Shown: piece by piece, positions 7,042 to 15,246 of the stretch
Layout of the letters: every line of letters begins with the position of its first letter
Numbering within the stretch: position 1 is the first letter of the stretch
From: Novosphingobium sp.
GTDB lineage: Bacteria > Pseudomonadota > Alphaproteobacteria > Sphingomonadales > Sphingomonadaceae
NCBI RefSeq assembly: GCF_039595395.1
Contig: NZ_JBCNLP010000001.1
Span: 1,798,001 to 1,862,000 of the forward strand
Direction: 5' to 3'
DNA: 64,000 nucleotides
Position numbers and translations under genes: made by a program
Notes under the pieces: generated by a model
What the model was told of the DNA's origin: nothing
The model's database searches: none
The model's input: the letters and a program-made list of their open reading frames with translations, nothing else

Positions 7042-7629
7042 TTACTGGCGGCAGTCCTCGATGGCGCGCGAAACCTCGGGCCAACTGGGCAGATAGAGCG
7101 AGGCCACGCCGCTGGCCGTCACCGCAAAACGCCCGCGCGAAAAGCCCATGGCATCCAGCAGCGGATCGCGCGCATTCAACACCGTTTCCAGCCATGCGCC
7201 GCGCGGCTGCAGCCACAAGGATCGCGTCTGGCTCGATGTGATGACGCTCATGCTGACATTCTGTGTCGCGCCCGGATTGGGCAGGTCCAGCGAGATGGTG
7301 CGGCTGGCAGGCGCGCAGCGCACCACGAAAACACTGTTGCCCGGCTTGCCGTAACGCGCGACCGATTCGGTGCCCTCGCGGCCCCAGTGCCAGGTGCCCG
7401 GCGTGATCGGCGCATCGTGCCAGTCGGTGATGCGGGCGGGCGGGGGAGGCGGCGGCGGGGTCGGCGCGGGGGCTACCGGGCGTGGCCGGGGCGCCGGGGC
7501 GGGCGGCGGCGGGCTGGCGCAGGCGGCCAGCGTGGCGATCAGCGCGCAGCTCAGGCCATGGCGCAGCAGGCGCCCCATATCCGGCAGGACGGGCGAGCGT
7601 TTGGGCGAGGGAGCGCGATTTGCCTTCAT
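7042..7629 (-). CDS. Proline-rich lipoprotein, function unknown
   Basis: Protein of 195 residues. A basic N-terminus and hydrophobic stretch lead to the lipobox LAAC at about residues 34-37, so it should be lipidated after signal peptidase II cleavage. A Pro/Ala linker (about 38-70) follows, then a compact domain of about 125 residues with ITDWHDAPITPGTWHW and a C-terminal Cys. The early Cys (VVRCAP) and the late one (IEDCRQ) could form a disulfide. I do not recognise the domain. AGGGAGG lies close before ATG 7629. It is divergent from tlyA. Confidence 0.7.
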   Translation of the reverse strand: MKANRAPSPKRSPVLPDMGRLLRHGLSCALIATLAACASPPPPAPAPRPRPVAPAPTPPPPPPPARITDWHDAPITPGTWHWGREGTESVARYGKPGNSVFVVRCAPASRTISLDLPNPGATQNVSMSVITSSQTRSLWLQPRGAWLETVLNARDPLLDAMGFSRGRFAVTASGVASLYLPSWPEVSRAIEDCRQ

Positions 7630-7701
7630 GGCCTCCCTATGGAATGAGGGGCCCGGCTCGGCAAGAGTCGAACCCTTCTTTCACCGTCAACAGGTTTCCG
7701 C

Positions 7702-8484
7702 TTGAGCCAGTCTTCTGAAAACAAACCACCTCGTCCCGCCAAGAAGGCCAAGATCCGCGTGGATCAGGCGCTGGTTGACCGCGGGCTGGTCGAGAGCCGC
7801 TCGCGCGCTCAGGCGCTGGTGCTGGCCGGGCTGGTGTTTTCCGGTGAGACCAAGATCGCCAAGCCGGGCCAGACGATCCTTGAGGATGCGCCGCTTGAAA
7901 CGCGCGGGCGCGATCATCCCTGGGTCAGCCGGGGCGGCATCAAGCTGGCCCATGCCATCGATCACTTCGGGCTCGATCCCAGGGGCGTCACCGCGATGGA
8001 CATCGGCAGTTCGACCGGCGGCTTTACCGATGTGCTGCTGACCAAGGGTGCGGAGCATGTCTTCGCGGTCGATTCGGGGACCAACCAACTGGCGTGGAAG
8101 CTGCGTCAGGACCCGCGCGTCACCGTGCTGGAGCAGACCAGCGCCCGTGTGCTGACCCCTGCGCAGATCGACAGAGCCTGCGCCTGGGTGGTGTGCGATG
8201 CCAGCTTTATCGGCCTGGCCAAGGTGCTAGATGTGCCGCTCAGGCTGGCTGCGCCCGACTGCCGTCTGGTGGCGCTGATCAAGCCACAGTTCGAGGTGGG
8301 CCGCACCGAAGTCGGCAAGGGCGGGGTGGTGCGCGATTCGGCGCTGCATGAGCGTGTCTGCGGCGAAGTGCGCGATTGGGTGGAGGGTCTGGGATTCGTG
8401 GTCGACGGCATCGTCGAAAGCCCGATCACCGGCCCGGAAGGCAATGTCGAGTTCCTGATTTCGGCCCATCGCGGGGACGCTTGA
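7702..8484 (+). CDS. tlyA: TlyA-family rRNA 2'-O-methyltransferase (S4 domain)
   Basis: Protein of 260 residues. An N-terminal S4 RNA-binding domain (about 18-80: KIRVDQALVDRGLVESRSRA) precedes an FtsJ-like methyltransferase domain with the SAM site MDIGSSTGGFTDVLL and the catalytic-lysine region LIKPQFEVG. TlyA enzymes methylate ribose in 16S and sometimes 23S rRNA and were historically called haemolysins. The start is TTG 7702, giving MSQSSENKPP, with a weak CAGG upstream. No later in-frame start keeps the S4 domain. Confidence 0.88.
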   Translation: MSQSSENKPPRPAKKAKIRVDQALVDRGLVESRSRAQALVLAGLVFSGETKIAKPGQTILEDAPLETRGRDHPWVSRGGIKLAHAIDHFGLDPRGVTAMDIGSSTGGFTDVLLTKGAEHVFAVDSGTNQLAWKLRQDPRVTVLEQTSARVLTPAQIDRACAWVVCDASFIGLAKVLDVPLRLAAPDCRLVALIKPQFEVGRTEVGKGGVVRDSALHERVCGEVRDWVEGLGFVVDGIVESPITGPEGNVEFLISAHRGDA

Positions 8485-8820
8485 GGGCAGAATTTCTACA
8501 TAGCGGATTTGCCGGAGGCAAGAGGGCTGGGGTAATCATCTCCGAAACGGAATAAGCTGTTGGCGAAGGCTTGCGCGGGCAAGCCACCATGGCATGATGA
8601 ACGCCTTGTTAAGGATCTCATGCAAAGGTTCTCCCGCCTTATGACCTCGACGATGCCCCAATCCCGGCCCGACTCCAATGCGCGGCCCGCCGACCGGATC
8701 TCGCATCGTGGGGGCACTCAGTTCACCGCAACAGAATCCTTTCCCGCCCACGGATCTTTCCGTAATGTCGCCCGCGACGGGCAGGATGCCTATCACCGTT
8801 CGAGCAGGGTCTCCTACCGC
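8485..8820. other. Intergenic region, nothing assigned
   Basis: About 336 bases between tlyA and tspO. The tspO frame stays open leftward to 8560 and has an ATG at 8641, but that extension is not similar to TspO and looks non-coding. I see no terminator, repeat or RNA fold that I can support. Confidence 0.5.
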
Positions 8821-9375
8821 ATGACCGAGATTGCCTCTTCGCGCCAGTTGCTGGCCGGCCTCTTGCGCTGGGTGGTGGTGCTGGTGCCCGCCATGCTGCT
8901 GCTCGGCTTCGTTTCCGCTTCGGCAGCGGGCGGCGGGCCTGACAACCCGTGGTTTGCCACGCTGGCCAAGCCCTCGCTCTATCCCTCGCCCAGCACCTTT
9001 CCGGTGGTGTGGAGCGTGGCCTATGTGCTGATGGGCGTGGCGCTCTCGATGATCGCCAGCGCGCGCGGTTCGCACGGACGCGGGCTGGCAATCGGTGTCT
9101 TCGCCCTGCATCTGCTGGCCAATTTCGCATGGTCGGTGATCTTCTTCGGCCAGCACAACATCGCTCTGGCGCTGGGCGATGTGGTGGTGATGGCCATCAC
9201 ACTGGCCGCCTCGATCTTCCTCTTTGCCCGGCTGCGCCCGGTGGCGGCATGGCTGCTGGCTCCGGTGATGGCCTGGGTGCTGTTCGCCACGCTGCTCAAC
9301 TGGCAGGTGCTGAGCCTCAACCCCGATGCCCATGACGCCGGTCAGGCCGCCGGGGCTGTGCATGTGACTTTCTGA
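8821..9375 (+). CDS. tspO: TspO/MBR family (tryptophan-rich sensory) membrane protein
   Basis: Protein of 184 residues with five predicted membrane helices. Family landmarks are WFATLAKPSLYPSP near the first loop, FPVVWSVAYVLMGVAL in helix 2 and LLANFAWSVIFFG in helix 3. TspO proteins sit in the outer or inner membrane and bind porphyrins and related ligands, with roles in tetrapyrrole and stress control. I chose ATG 8821 because the family begins just before the first helix; the frame itself is open from 8560. Confidence 0.85.
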   Translation: MTEIASSRQLLAGLLRWVVVLVPAMLLLGFVSASAAGGGPDNPWFATLAKPSLYPSPSTFPVVWSVAYVLMGVALSMIASARGSHGRGLAIGVFALHLLANFAWSVIFFGQHNIALALGDVVVMAITLAASIFLFARLRPVAAWLLAPVMAWVLFATLLNWQVLSLNPDAHDAGQAAGAVHVTF

Positions 9376-9473
9376 AGGCTGGCGCCCCGCGCGTCGGGGC
9401 GTTAAGGCGTTCCTCAAGCGGACTCGTGCTGGCACGGGTTCGGGAACACCATTTATCCGAACGGACCTGACCC

Positions 9474-9725
9474 ATGCAGAGCGAAAACCCCCTTCTGGCC
9501 GATGTCGTCAAGCTGATGAACAGCGCAGCGGGCACGCTGGCCGGCGCCACCCGCGAAGCCCGCGATGGCGCGCGCGAGAAGCTGCGCGAGACCTTCGGCG
9601 GTCTGGATTTCGTGAGCCGCGAGGAGTTCGATGCGGTGAAGACCATGGCCGCCCGTGCGCGTGAGGAGGCTGAGGCTTTGAAGGAGCGTGTGGCGGCTCT
9701 GGAAGCGGCTTTGGCAGCCAAGTAA
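9474..9725 (+). CDS. ubiK: UbiK-like accessory factor (BMFP domain)
   Basis: Protein of 83 residues: an amphipathic N-terminal half (NPLLADVVKLMNSAAGTL) and a C-terminal coiled coil (AREEAEALKERVAALEAALAAK) with the family block FVSREEFDAVK. UbiK/YqiC proteins form trimers, interact with membranes and help ubiquinone biosynthesis. The length is typical. It is followed directly by a family 2 repeat that could terminate it. Confidence 0.82.
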   Translation: MQSENPLLADVVKLMNSAAGTLAGATREARDGAREKLRETFGGLDFVSREEFDAVKTMAARAREEAEALKERVAALEAALAAK

Positions 9726-9737
9726 GAAGGTTAAGGG

Positions 9738-9984
9738 GAAGATGCGAGGGCCATCGCCCTCGCGCTCCCTTTACTGTCTGCGTTGCGCATCGGGTTCGGC
9801 CTTGGAGCTTAGGTCGCCGCGCCGCAGGCTTTCGAACGAGAAAAGGCGCCGGGGCTTCCTGCCTGCGGCGCCTTTCTGTTGTGCTGATGGAGAGTTGGCA
9901 CGCTACGATGCGATGCCACTGCCCTTTCGCCGGAAGACGTTCCGGGAGCGCGAGGGTGTAACACCCTCGCATTTTATCTTCTTC
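9738..9984. repeat. Interspersed repeat family 2, copy A
   Basis: Both ends are inverted copies of each other. The left end has GCGAGGG-CCATCG-CCCTCGC (9744-9763) then GCTCCC. The right end has GGGAGCGCGAGGGTG then CACCCTCGCATTTT (9944-9974). The segment 9928-9956 is identical over 29 bases to 10912-10940. The left end, reverse-complemented, resembles the right end of copy B (28521-28585), including GGCCGAACCCGA. It separates convergent ubiK and the EF-hand gene, and its T-rich right hairpin could act as a terminator. Confidence 0.75.
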
Positions 9985-9994
9985 CCTTAACCCC

Positions 9995-10747
9995 TTATCG
10001 ACGCGGCGGCGGACCGCCAAAGCCGCCCGGCCCGCCGCGACGGCCCGGCATCAGCTTGTCGATCTCGTCGCGCGACAGGGTGCCGTCCTTGTCGGTGTCG
10101 GCCTTGTCGAAGCGGGCGTGTTCATAGGCCAGCAGTTCGGGCAGACTCATGCCGGCGTCGTAATCGGTGTTGGCCTTGGCGATCACCACGGCGTTGAGTG
10201 GCTCGACAGCGGCGGCGAGGGCATCGTCGCGCTCCCCATCACCCAGAACCGGGCCGATGCTGTCGGGAGTGATCTCGGCAAATTCGCCGCCGCCGTTTTC
10301 GGAGAGTGCGGCCGAACCCAGCTTGGCCTGCCAGGCGATGAACTCGCCTTCATCGATCTGGCCGTTATGGTTGGTGTCGATGGCCTTGAAGCGGGCGCGG
10401 ATGATCGTGTCGCGGCGGGCGGTGACGACCTGATTGAACTCGGCCAGGGTGACGATGCCGTTGTGATCGGCATCGGCGGCGCGGAACATGCTTTCGACGG
10501 CCGCGTCGAATTTCTTGAGCGAGATGGGCTTCATGTCGCGGGGGCCGATCGGGCCGGTGGGGGCGGGGGTGTCATCCATCGGCGGCCCGCCGCGGCCTCC
10601 CATGCCGCCACCGCCCATGCCTCCCATGCCGCCGCCCATGCCGCCCATTCCACCCATGCCTCCTTGCGCCATGGCCGGGGTGGCGGCGATCAGAGAGGCG
10701 GCGATGAGGGCGAGCGGCAGGGCGAGCCTGCGCGAGGGAGAGCGCAT
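9995..10747 (-). CDS. Secreted EF-hand calcium-binding protein with Gly-Met repeat
   Basis: Protein of 250 residues. A Sec signal peptide ends near ATPAMAQ. A Gly/Met-rich low-complexity stretch (about 29-57, GGMGGM units) is followed by at least three EF-hand loops: DADHNGIVTLAEF, DTNHNGQIDEGEF and DTDKDGTLSRDEI. A weaker fourth, NTDYDAGMSLPEL, lies between the second and third. The C-terminus is again Gly/Pro-rich. It is presumably periplasmic or surface-bound. The gene is monocistronic and bracketed by two copies of repeat family 2. No enzymatic domain is visible. Confidence 0.85.
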   Translation of the reverse strand: MRSPSRRLALPLALIAASLIAATPAMAQGGMGGMGGMGGGMGGMGGGGMGGRGGPPMDDTPAPTGPIGPRDMKPISLKKFDAAVESMFRAADADHNGIVTLAEFNQVVTARRDTIIRARFKAIDTNHNGQIDEGEFIAWQAKLGSAALSENGGGEFAEITPDSIGPVLGDGERDDALAAAVEPLNAVVIAKANTDYDAGMSLPELLAYEHARFDKADTDKDGTLSRDEIDKLMPGRRGGPGGFGGPPPRR

Positions 10748-10911
10748 CGATAATCCTTATGGTTCTGACCGGTGACGGCCGAGTGGTGCCTTTGCCAAGA
10801 TTGCTGCCAGATGAACAGGCCGCTTTCGTCGCGCATAAAGCCCGGCTTGACGGATGATTTTGCAACACTGGTGGAGAGGTGCTGCGCTTGGATCGGGAGC
10901 CACTGAGGTTG

Positions 10912-10995
10912 CGCCGGAAGACGTTCCGGGAGCGCGAGGGCCCGGAGCATTCCTCTTGAGGAATGCGACCAATAAAGACGCCGCCCTCGCACCTT
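10912..10995. repeat. Interspersed repeat family 2, copy C (partial)
   Basis: Bases 10912-10940 are identical to 9928-9956 of copy A. The closing hairpin is opened by an insert with its own inverted repeat (GCATTCCTC/GAGGAATGC, 10948-10966) and is completed by GCCCTCGCACC at 10983-10993. It lies directly downstream of the purN stop (minus strand) and upstream of the EF-hand gene. Confidence 0.6.
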
Positions 10996-11006
10996 CCCTT
11001 TATTCC

Positions 11007-11984
11007 CTAAAACTGATCCGCCACATCCATCAGATGCGCCAGCTTGCGCGGAGCTACCGCACGCCAGCTCCGCTGCAGCCATTCGGCAATGCTGTCCCAA
11101 TCGGTATCGCCCAGATCGAGGCGGATGCCGATCCAGTTGTCACCGAAATAGGCGGGGCGGAAATAGCGTTCGTCATCCTGCTCGATCAACGCGGCCTGCT
11201 CATCGGCGCCGCTGATCTTCACCAGCAGGGCGACATGGCCGTCCGCATGGTGATTGTTGGCAATATAGGCGAATTTCTTGCCCTTGATGATGCCGAAACA
11301 GGCCATGCCATGGCTGGTGATTTCGTCAGCCTCGGGCAGGGCAAGGGCGAGTTCGCGCACCTTGCCAGTCAGCCATTCGGGCGACTTTTCGCGCTTCACC
11401 CAGGCCGAAAGGCAGCGGGCATAGAGCTGATGCTCGGCAAAGAGCACGCGGGCGGCCAGCGTCTCGGACGTGTCGCCGGGCAGGATCGCCACGCGGGTCT
11501 GGCCCAGCACGGGGCCGTCATCCAGCTCGGGCGTCACCAGATGGACGCTGACGCCGCCATGGCTGTCGCCCGCATCGATGGCACGCTGGTGGGTGTGCAG
11601 CCCCTTGTAGGCGGGCAGCAGCGAGGGATGGATGTTGAGCATCCGCCCCTCCCACCCGCGCACGAAATCCTCGGTGAGGATGCGCATATAACCGGCCAGC
11701 GCAACATATTCGGCACCCGCCTCGCGAATGGCGGCATCCATCGCCCCATCATGTTCGGCGCGCGTCATGCCCTTGTGAGGCAGGGCGAAGGTGGGGATAC
11801 CCTCGGCGGCGGCCAGCGCCAGTCCGCCTGCCTGCGGATTGTTGCTGGCCACCAGCACGATCTCATAAGGGCAGTCCTCCGCGCGGCTGGCATAGAGCAG
11901 CGCGGCCATATTGGTGCCCGATCCCGACAGCAGCACCGCGACTCTGGCTTTGGGAGCCGCGGGCTGGCGGATGACATCAGGCAT
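11007..11984 (-). CDS. purN: PurN fused to a C-terminal MmcQ/YjbR-like domain
   Basis: Protein of 325 residues. Residues 1-200 are phosphoribosylglycinamide formyltransferase: VAVLLSGSGTNMAAL, NIHPSLLPAYKG with the catalytic Asn/His, and the Asp in ELDDGPVLGQ. It transfers formyl from 10-formyl-THF to GAR, the third step of purine synthesis. Residues about 205-325 (EWLTGKVRELALALPEADEITSHG, RPAYFGDNWIGIRLD) look like the MmcQ/YjbR double-wing DNA-binding fold. PurN is usually about 200 residues, so this is a fusion. It overlaps purM by eight bases. Confidence 0.9.
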   Translation of the reverse strand: MPDVIRQPAAPKARVAVLLSGSGTNMAALLYASRAEDCPYEIVLVASNNPQAGGLALAAAEGIPTFALPHKGMTRAEHDGAMDAAIREAGAEYVALAGYMRILTEDFVRGWEGRMLNIHPSLLPAYKGLHTHQRAIDAGDSHGGVSVHLVTPELDDGPVLGQTRVAILPGDTSETLAARVLFAEHQLYARCLSAWVKREKSPEWLTGKVRELALALPEADEITSHGMACFGIIKGKKFAYIANNHHADGHVALLVKISGADEQAALIEQDDERYFRPAYFGDNWIGIRLDLGDTDWDSIAEWLQRSWRAVAPRKLAHLMDVADQF

Positions 11985-13083
11985 TATGGGTGGCGGTCCA
12001 GGGCGCGCGGGCCGACCAAACTTCGTTGTCGCCGAAGACGGTGCAGCCGCGCTGACCGGCCTCGATGGCGCCGATGGTGAAGACGGTTTCGCCAGCAGCT
12101 GTCAGGTCGGCGGCCAGAGCCTCGGCTTCGTCGGCGGCCACGGCCAGAACCATCCCCACGCCGCAGTTGAAGGTGCGGGCCATTTCCTCAGGCTCGATGT
12201 TGCCCTGGGCCTGCAGGAAAGCCATCAGGCGGCTCTGCTCCCACGCACCGGCGTCGATGCGGGCATGCAGGTGAGCGGGCAGCACGCGGGGCACGTTCTC
12301 CAGCAACCCGCCGCCGGTGATGTGGGCGAGGGCATGGATACGGCCCGAACGGATGAAGGGCAGCAGGGTCTTCACATAGATGCGAGTCGGCTCGATCAGA
12401 TAGTCGATCAGCAGGCGGTCGGCATCGAAGAGGGCGGGGCGGTCGAGCTTCCAGCCCTTGTCGGCGGCCAGACGGCGCACCAGCGAATAACCGTTGGAAT
12501 GCACCCCCGAAGAGGCCAGACCCAGCAGCACATCGCCCTCGGCCACGCGGTCGCCGGTGAGCTGCTCGCCGCGCTCGACGGCGCCGACGCAGAAGCCGGC
12601 CAGATCGTAGTCGCCAGCGGCATACATGCCCGGCATCTCGGCGGTTTCGCCGCCGATCAGCGCGCAGCCCGCGATCTTGCAGCCCTCGGCAATGCCCGCG
12701 ACGACGCGCTCGGCGACGCCGTTCTCCAGCTTGCCGGTGGCGAAATAGTCGAGGAAGAACAGGGGCTCGGCGCCCTGCACGATCAGATCGTTGACGCACA
12801 TGGCGACCAGATCCTCACCGATGCGGTCATGCCGGTCATGGTCGATGGCCAGCTTGACCTTGGTGCCCACGCCATCATTGCCCGCCACCAGCAGCGGGTC
12901 CTTGTAGCCCGCCGCCTTCAGGTCAAAGAAGCCGCCGAAGCCGCCCAGATCGGCATCAGCGCCGGGGCGCGCGGTCGATTTGGCCAGCGGGCCAATGGCC
13001 TTCACCAGCGCATTGCCGGCGGCGATCGACACGCCGGAATGTTCGTAGGTGTAGCTGGTGGGCGTCTTGTTGTCGTCGGTCAT
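11977..13083 (-). CDS. purM: Phosphoribosylformylglycinamidine cyclo-ligase
   Basis: Protein of 368 residues. Family blocks seen are YEHSGVSIAAGNALV, VAGNDGVGTKVKLA, MCVNDLIVQGAEPLFFLDYFATGKL, IGGETAEMPGMY, LASSGVHSNGYSLVRRL and HITGGGLLENVPRVLP. It closes the imidazole ring (AIR synthesis) with ATP in the cytoplasm. It is the first gene of a purM-purN unit. The stop overlaps the purN start, so translation is probably coupled. Length is typical. Confidence 0.95.
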   Translation of the reverse strand: MTDDNKTPTSYTYEHSGVSIAAGNALVKAIGPLAKSTARPGADADLGGFGGFFDLKAAGYKDPLLVAGNDGVGTKVKLAIDHDRHDRIGEDLVAMCVNDLIVQGAEPLFFLDYFATGKLENGVAERVVAGIAEGCKIAGCALIGGETAEMPGMYAAGDYDLAGFCVGAVERGEQLTGDRVAEGDVLLGLASSGVHSNGYSLVRRLAADKGWKLDRPALFDADRLLIDYLIEPTRIYVKTLLPFIRSGRIHALAHITGGGLLENVPRVLPAHLHARIDAGAWEQSRLMAFLQAQGNIEPEEMARTFNCGVGMVLAVAADEAEALAADLTAAGETVFTIGAIEAGQRGCTVFGDNEVWSARAPWTATHNA

Positions 13084-13185
13084 GGCGGCTTCTCGGCTTT
13101 CGGCGAAACGGCGCGCAAGTGGCGCCGAATTTTGAGTAGTGAACAGCTTTCGAGCGCCGCCTAGCGCTTTCCGGCTTGGATTTCC

Positions 13186-14559
13186 ATGGGGGTTACGCCA
13201 ATAGGCTCACAGCTTTTGACGATTGAAGGCCTGATGCAGACCCTTTTGCCCCGAGAAGCCCTGCTCGAACCGCTGCGCCGTATGGTGCGGGCGCGTCCGC
13301 GTGCGGTGCTGGCCGGGGTCGGCGCGCTGGCGCTGGCAGGCGGAATCGCGGCTTTTGGTTCGGCCCGGCTGATCGCCCAGATCGAGGGTGATCGTGGCAT
13401 CGCCCCGGTGATCACCACCGGCGATATCGAGATCAACGGCATTCAGGTCGATGTGCAGGGCAAGACCGCTGCGGAAGCGCGTCAGGCCGGTTGGCATGAC
13501 GCCTACAAGCAGGCCTGGGCCAAGGCGGGCGGGCCCGAGATGGGCGCCGATGCCATCGGCAATCTGGTCTCCGCCGTGGTGGTGGAGAGCGAGCAGCTTG
13601 GCCCCCATCGCTATCGCGCGACTCTGGGCATCGTCTTCGATCGCGGCAAGGCCAGCGGTTTTCTCGCCGGGCATGGGCCTACGGGCGGCCTGCGCTCGGC
13701 GCCGATGCTGGTGATGCCGGTGCTGTACTCCGGCGGCGTCGCGCAGGTCTATGAGGTACGCGGCGTCTGGCAAAAGGCTTGGGCCGAGTTCCACACCGGG
13801 GCCAGCGCCATCGATTATGTGCGCCCGCAGGGTTCCGGCAGCGATTCGCTGCTGATCACTGCGGGGCAGCCGGGGCGCCGCAGCCGCATCTGGTGGCGCG
13901 CCCTGCTCGACCGTTTCGGCGCCAGCAATGTGCTGATCCCCGAGGCCCGGCTGGAGCGGCAATGGCCCGGCGGCCCGGTGAAGGGCACGTTTACCGCCCG
14001 CCTCGGCCCCGACAACACGCTGATCGACAGCTTCACGCTGACCGCGCCTGACGAAGGGCAGGTGCCCGCCATGCTCGCCCAGGCGGTGCTGCGCTTTGAC
14101 CAGATCTTCACGCAGGCGATGACCAGTGGGCAGCTCAAATCCGACCCGACGCTGAGCGTCGATCATCCCACGATCGATCCGGGTCTGGCCCAGTTGATTC
14201 GCACTGGCGAGGCCGCCGCAGCCGAACAGGCCGCCGCCCGCGCCCGTGCCGAGGCCGATGCGCTGGCCGGGCAGGCTCAGCCCACCCCGGCACCCACGCC
14301 CGAGGCCAAACCCGCCGCGAGCAGCAGCGCCTTGTCCGTGCAATTCGCCTCGCCCGATGCGGCGGCGGTGGATCAGGCGCTGGGCGGGGTGCGTGAGACG
14401 AAAGGCGTCGAAGGCGCCGCAACCACCAGCATCGCCATCGGCGGCACGTCGGTGATGCGGGTGACCTTCGGCGGAACGGCGGCCGAACTGGCCGCAGCGC
14501 TGCGTTCGCGCGGCTGGCAGGTGACCGTGGCGGGCAATACGCTGCGCATCCACCGCTAA
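13186..14559 (+). CDS. DUF2066-like protein with one membrane anchor
   Basis: Protein of 457 residues. A basic stretch and a single hydrophobic segment (AVLAGVGALALAGGIAAFG, about residues 40-58) anchor it. The main domain (about 75-330) contains GKTAAEARQAGWHDAYKQAW and RYRATLGIVFDRGKASGFL, resembling DUF2066. An Ala/Pro linker leads to a small C-terminal alpha/beta domain of about 70 residues (LSVQFASPDAAAVDQALGGV). The start may instead be ATG 13234 (GAAGG upstream). It precedes hdaA by 21 bases, so the two are likely cotranscribed. Molecular function is not known. Confidence 0.7.
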   Translation: MGVTPIGSQLLTIEGLMQTLLPREALLEPLRRMVRARPRAVLAGVGALALAGGIAAFGSARLIAQIEGDRGIAPVITTGDIEINGIQVDVQGKTAAEARQAGWHDAYKQAWAKAGGPEMGADAIGNLVSAVVVESEQLGPHRYRATLGIVFDRGKASGFLAGHGPTGGLRSAPMLVMPVLYSGGVAQVYEVRGVWQKAWAEFHTGASAIDYVRPQGSGSDSLLITAGQPGRRSRIWWRALLDRFGASNVLIPEARLERQWPGGPVKGTFTARLGPDNTLIDSFTLTAPDEGQVPAMLAQAVLRFDQIFTQAMTSGQLKSDPTLSVDHPTIDPGLAQLIRTGEAAAAEQAAARARAEADALAGQAQPTPAPTPEAKPAASSSALSVQFASPDAAAVDQALGGVRETKGVEGAATTSIAIGGTSVMRVTFGGTAAELAAALRSRGWQVTVAGNTLRIHR

Positions 14560-14580
14560 AGAGATCAACAGGTTACATCT

Positions 14581-15201
14581 ATGCCCGCACAAATTGCTCT
14601 TCCGCTCGATATGCCGGGCCGTGATACGCCGTCGCGTATCGTGGTGGGCAACGCCAATCTCGGCGCCATCGAAGCCTGCCAGCAGACCGAGGGCTGGCCG
14701 TTTCGCACCGCGATCCTGTTCGGCCCGGCCCGCAGCGGCAAGAGCCTGCTGGCGCGCTGGTTTGCCGAAAGTGGCGCGGGCGAGGCGGTGGACGATGCCG
14801 ACCGCATGGATGAGACCGCGCTGTTCCACCGCTGGAACCGGGCTCAGGAAAGCGCCACCCCGCTGCTGCTGACCGCCACCACGCCTGCTGATGGCCGCGC
14901 CTGGGAGGTCAGCCTGCCCGATCTGGGCACGCGGCTGCGCGCCGCGCTACGCCTCGACATCACCGCGCCTGACGATGCGATGATGGAAGAGCTGATCGCC
15001 CTGCATGCCGAGGCGCGCGCTCTCTCGCTCTCTCCGGACGGCTGCCATTACCTTGCAAGCCGCAGCGAGCGGTCCCATCTGGGCGCCGAGACGCTGGTCG
15101 CCACCGTCGACAGGCTGAGTCTGGAGCGCAAGATGGCGCCCGGCCTGTCGATCTGGCGCGAGGCCGTGGAGGAGGTGTCGGGGTCGGCTGGTCCTGCCTG
15201 A
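14581..15201 (+). CDS. hdaA: HdaA, DnaA-related regulator of replication initiation
   Basis: Protein of 206 residues that keeps the AAA+ part of DnaA without the DNA-binding domain. It starts with QIALPLDMP, a clamp-binding-like motif near the N-terminus as in Hda. The P-loop GPARSGKSLL is at about 48-57 and VDDADRMDE stands in for Walker B. In alphaproteobacteria HdaA works with the DNA clamp to stimulate ATP hydrolysis by DnaA and prevent over-initiation. Context with the upstream DUF2066-like gene is common in this group as far as I know. Confidence 0.88.
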   Translation: MPAQIALPLDMPGRDTPSRIVVGNANLGAIEACQQTEGWPFRTAILFGPARSGKSLLARWFAESGAGEAVDDADRMDETALFHRWNRAQESATPLLLTATTPADGRAWEVSLPDLGTRLRAALRLDITAPDDAMMEELIALHAEARALSLSPDGCHYLASRSERSHLGAETLVATVDRLSLERKMAPGLSIWREAVEEVSGSAGPA

Positions 15202-15246
15202 AGGGCGGGTGCTTGTGCCGGGCGCGGCGGCATGGGATAAGTGGGC

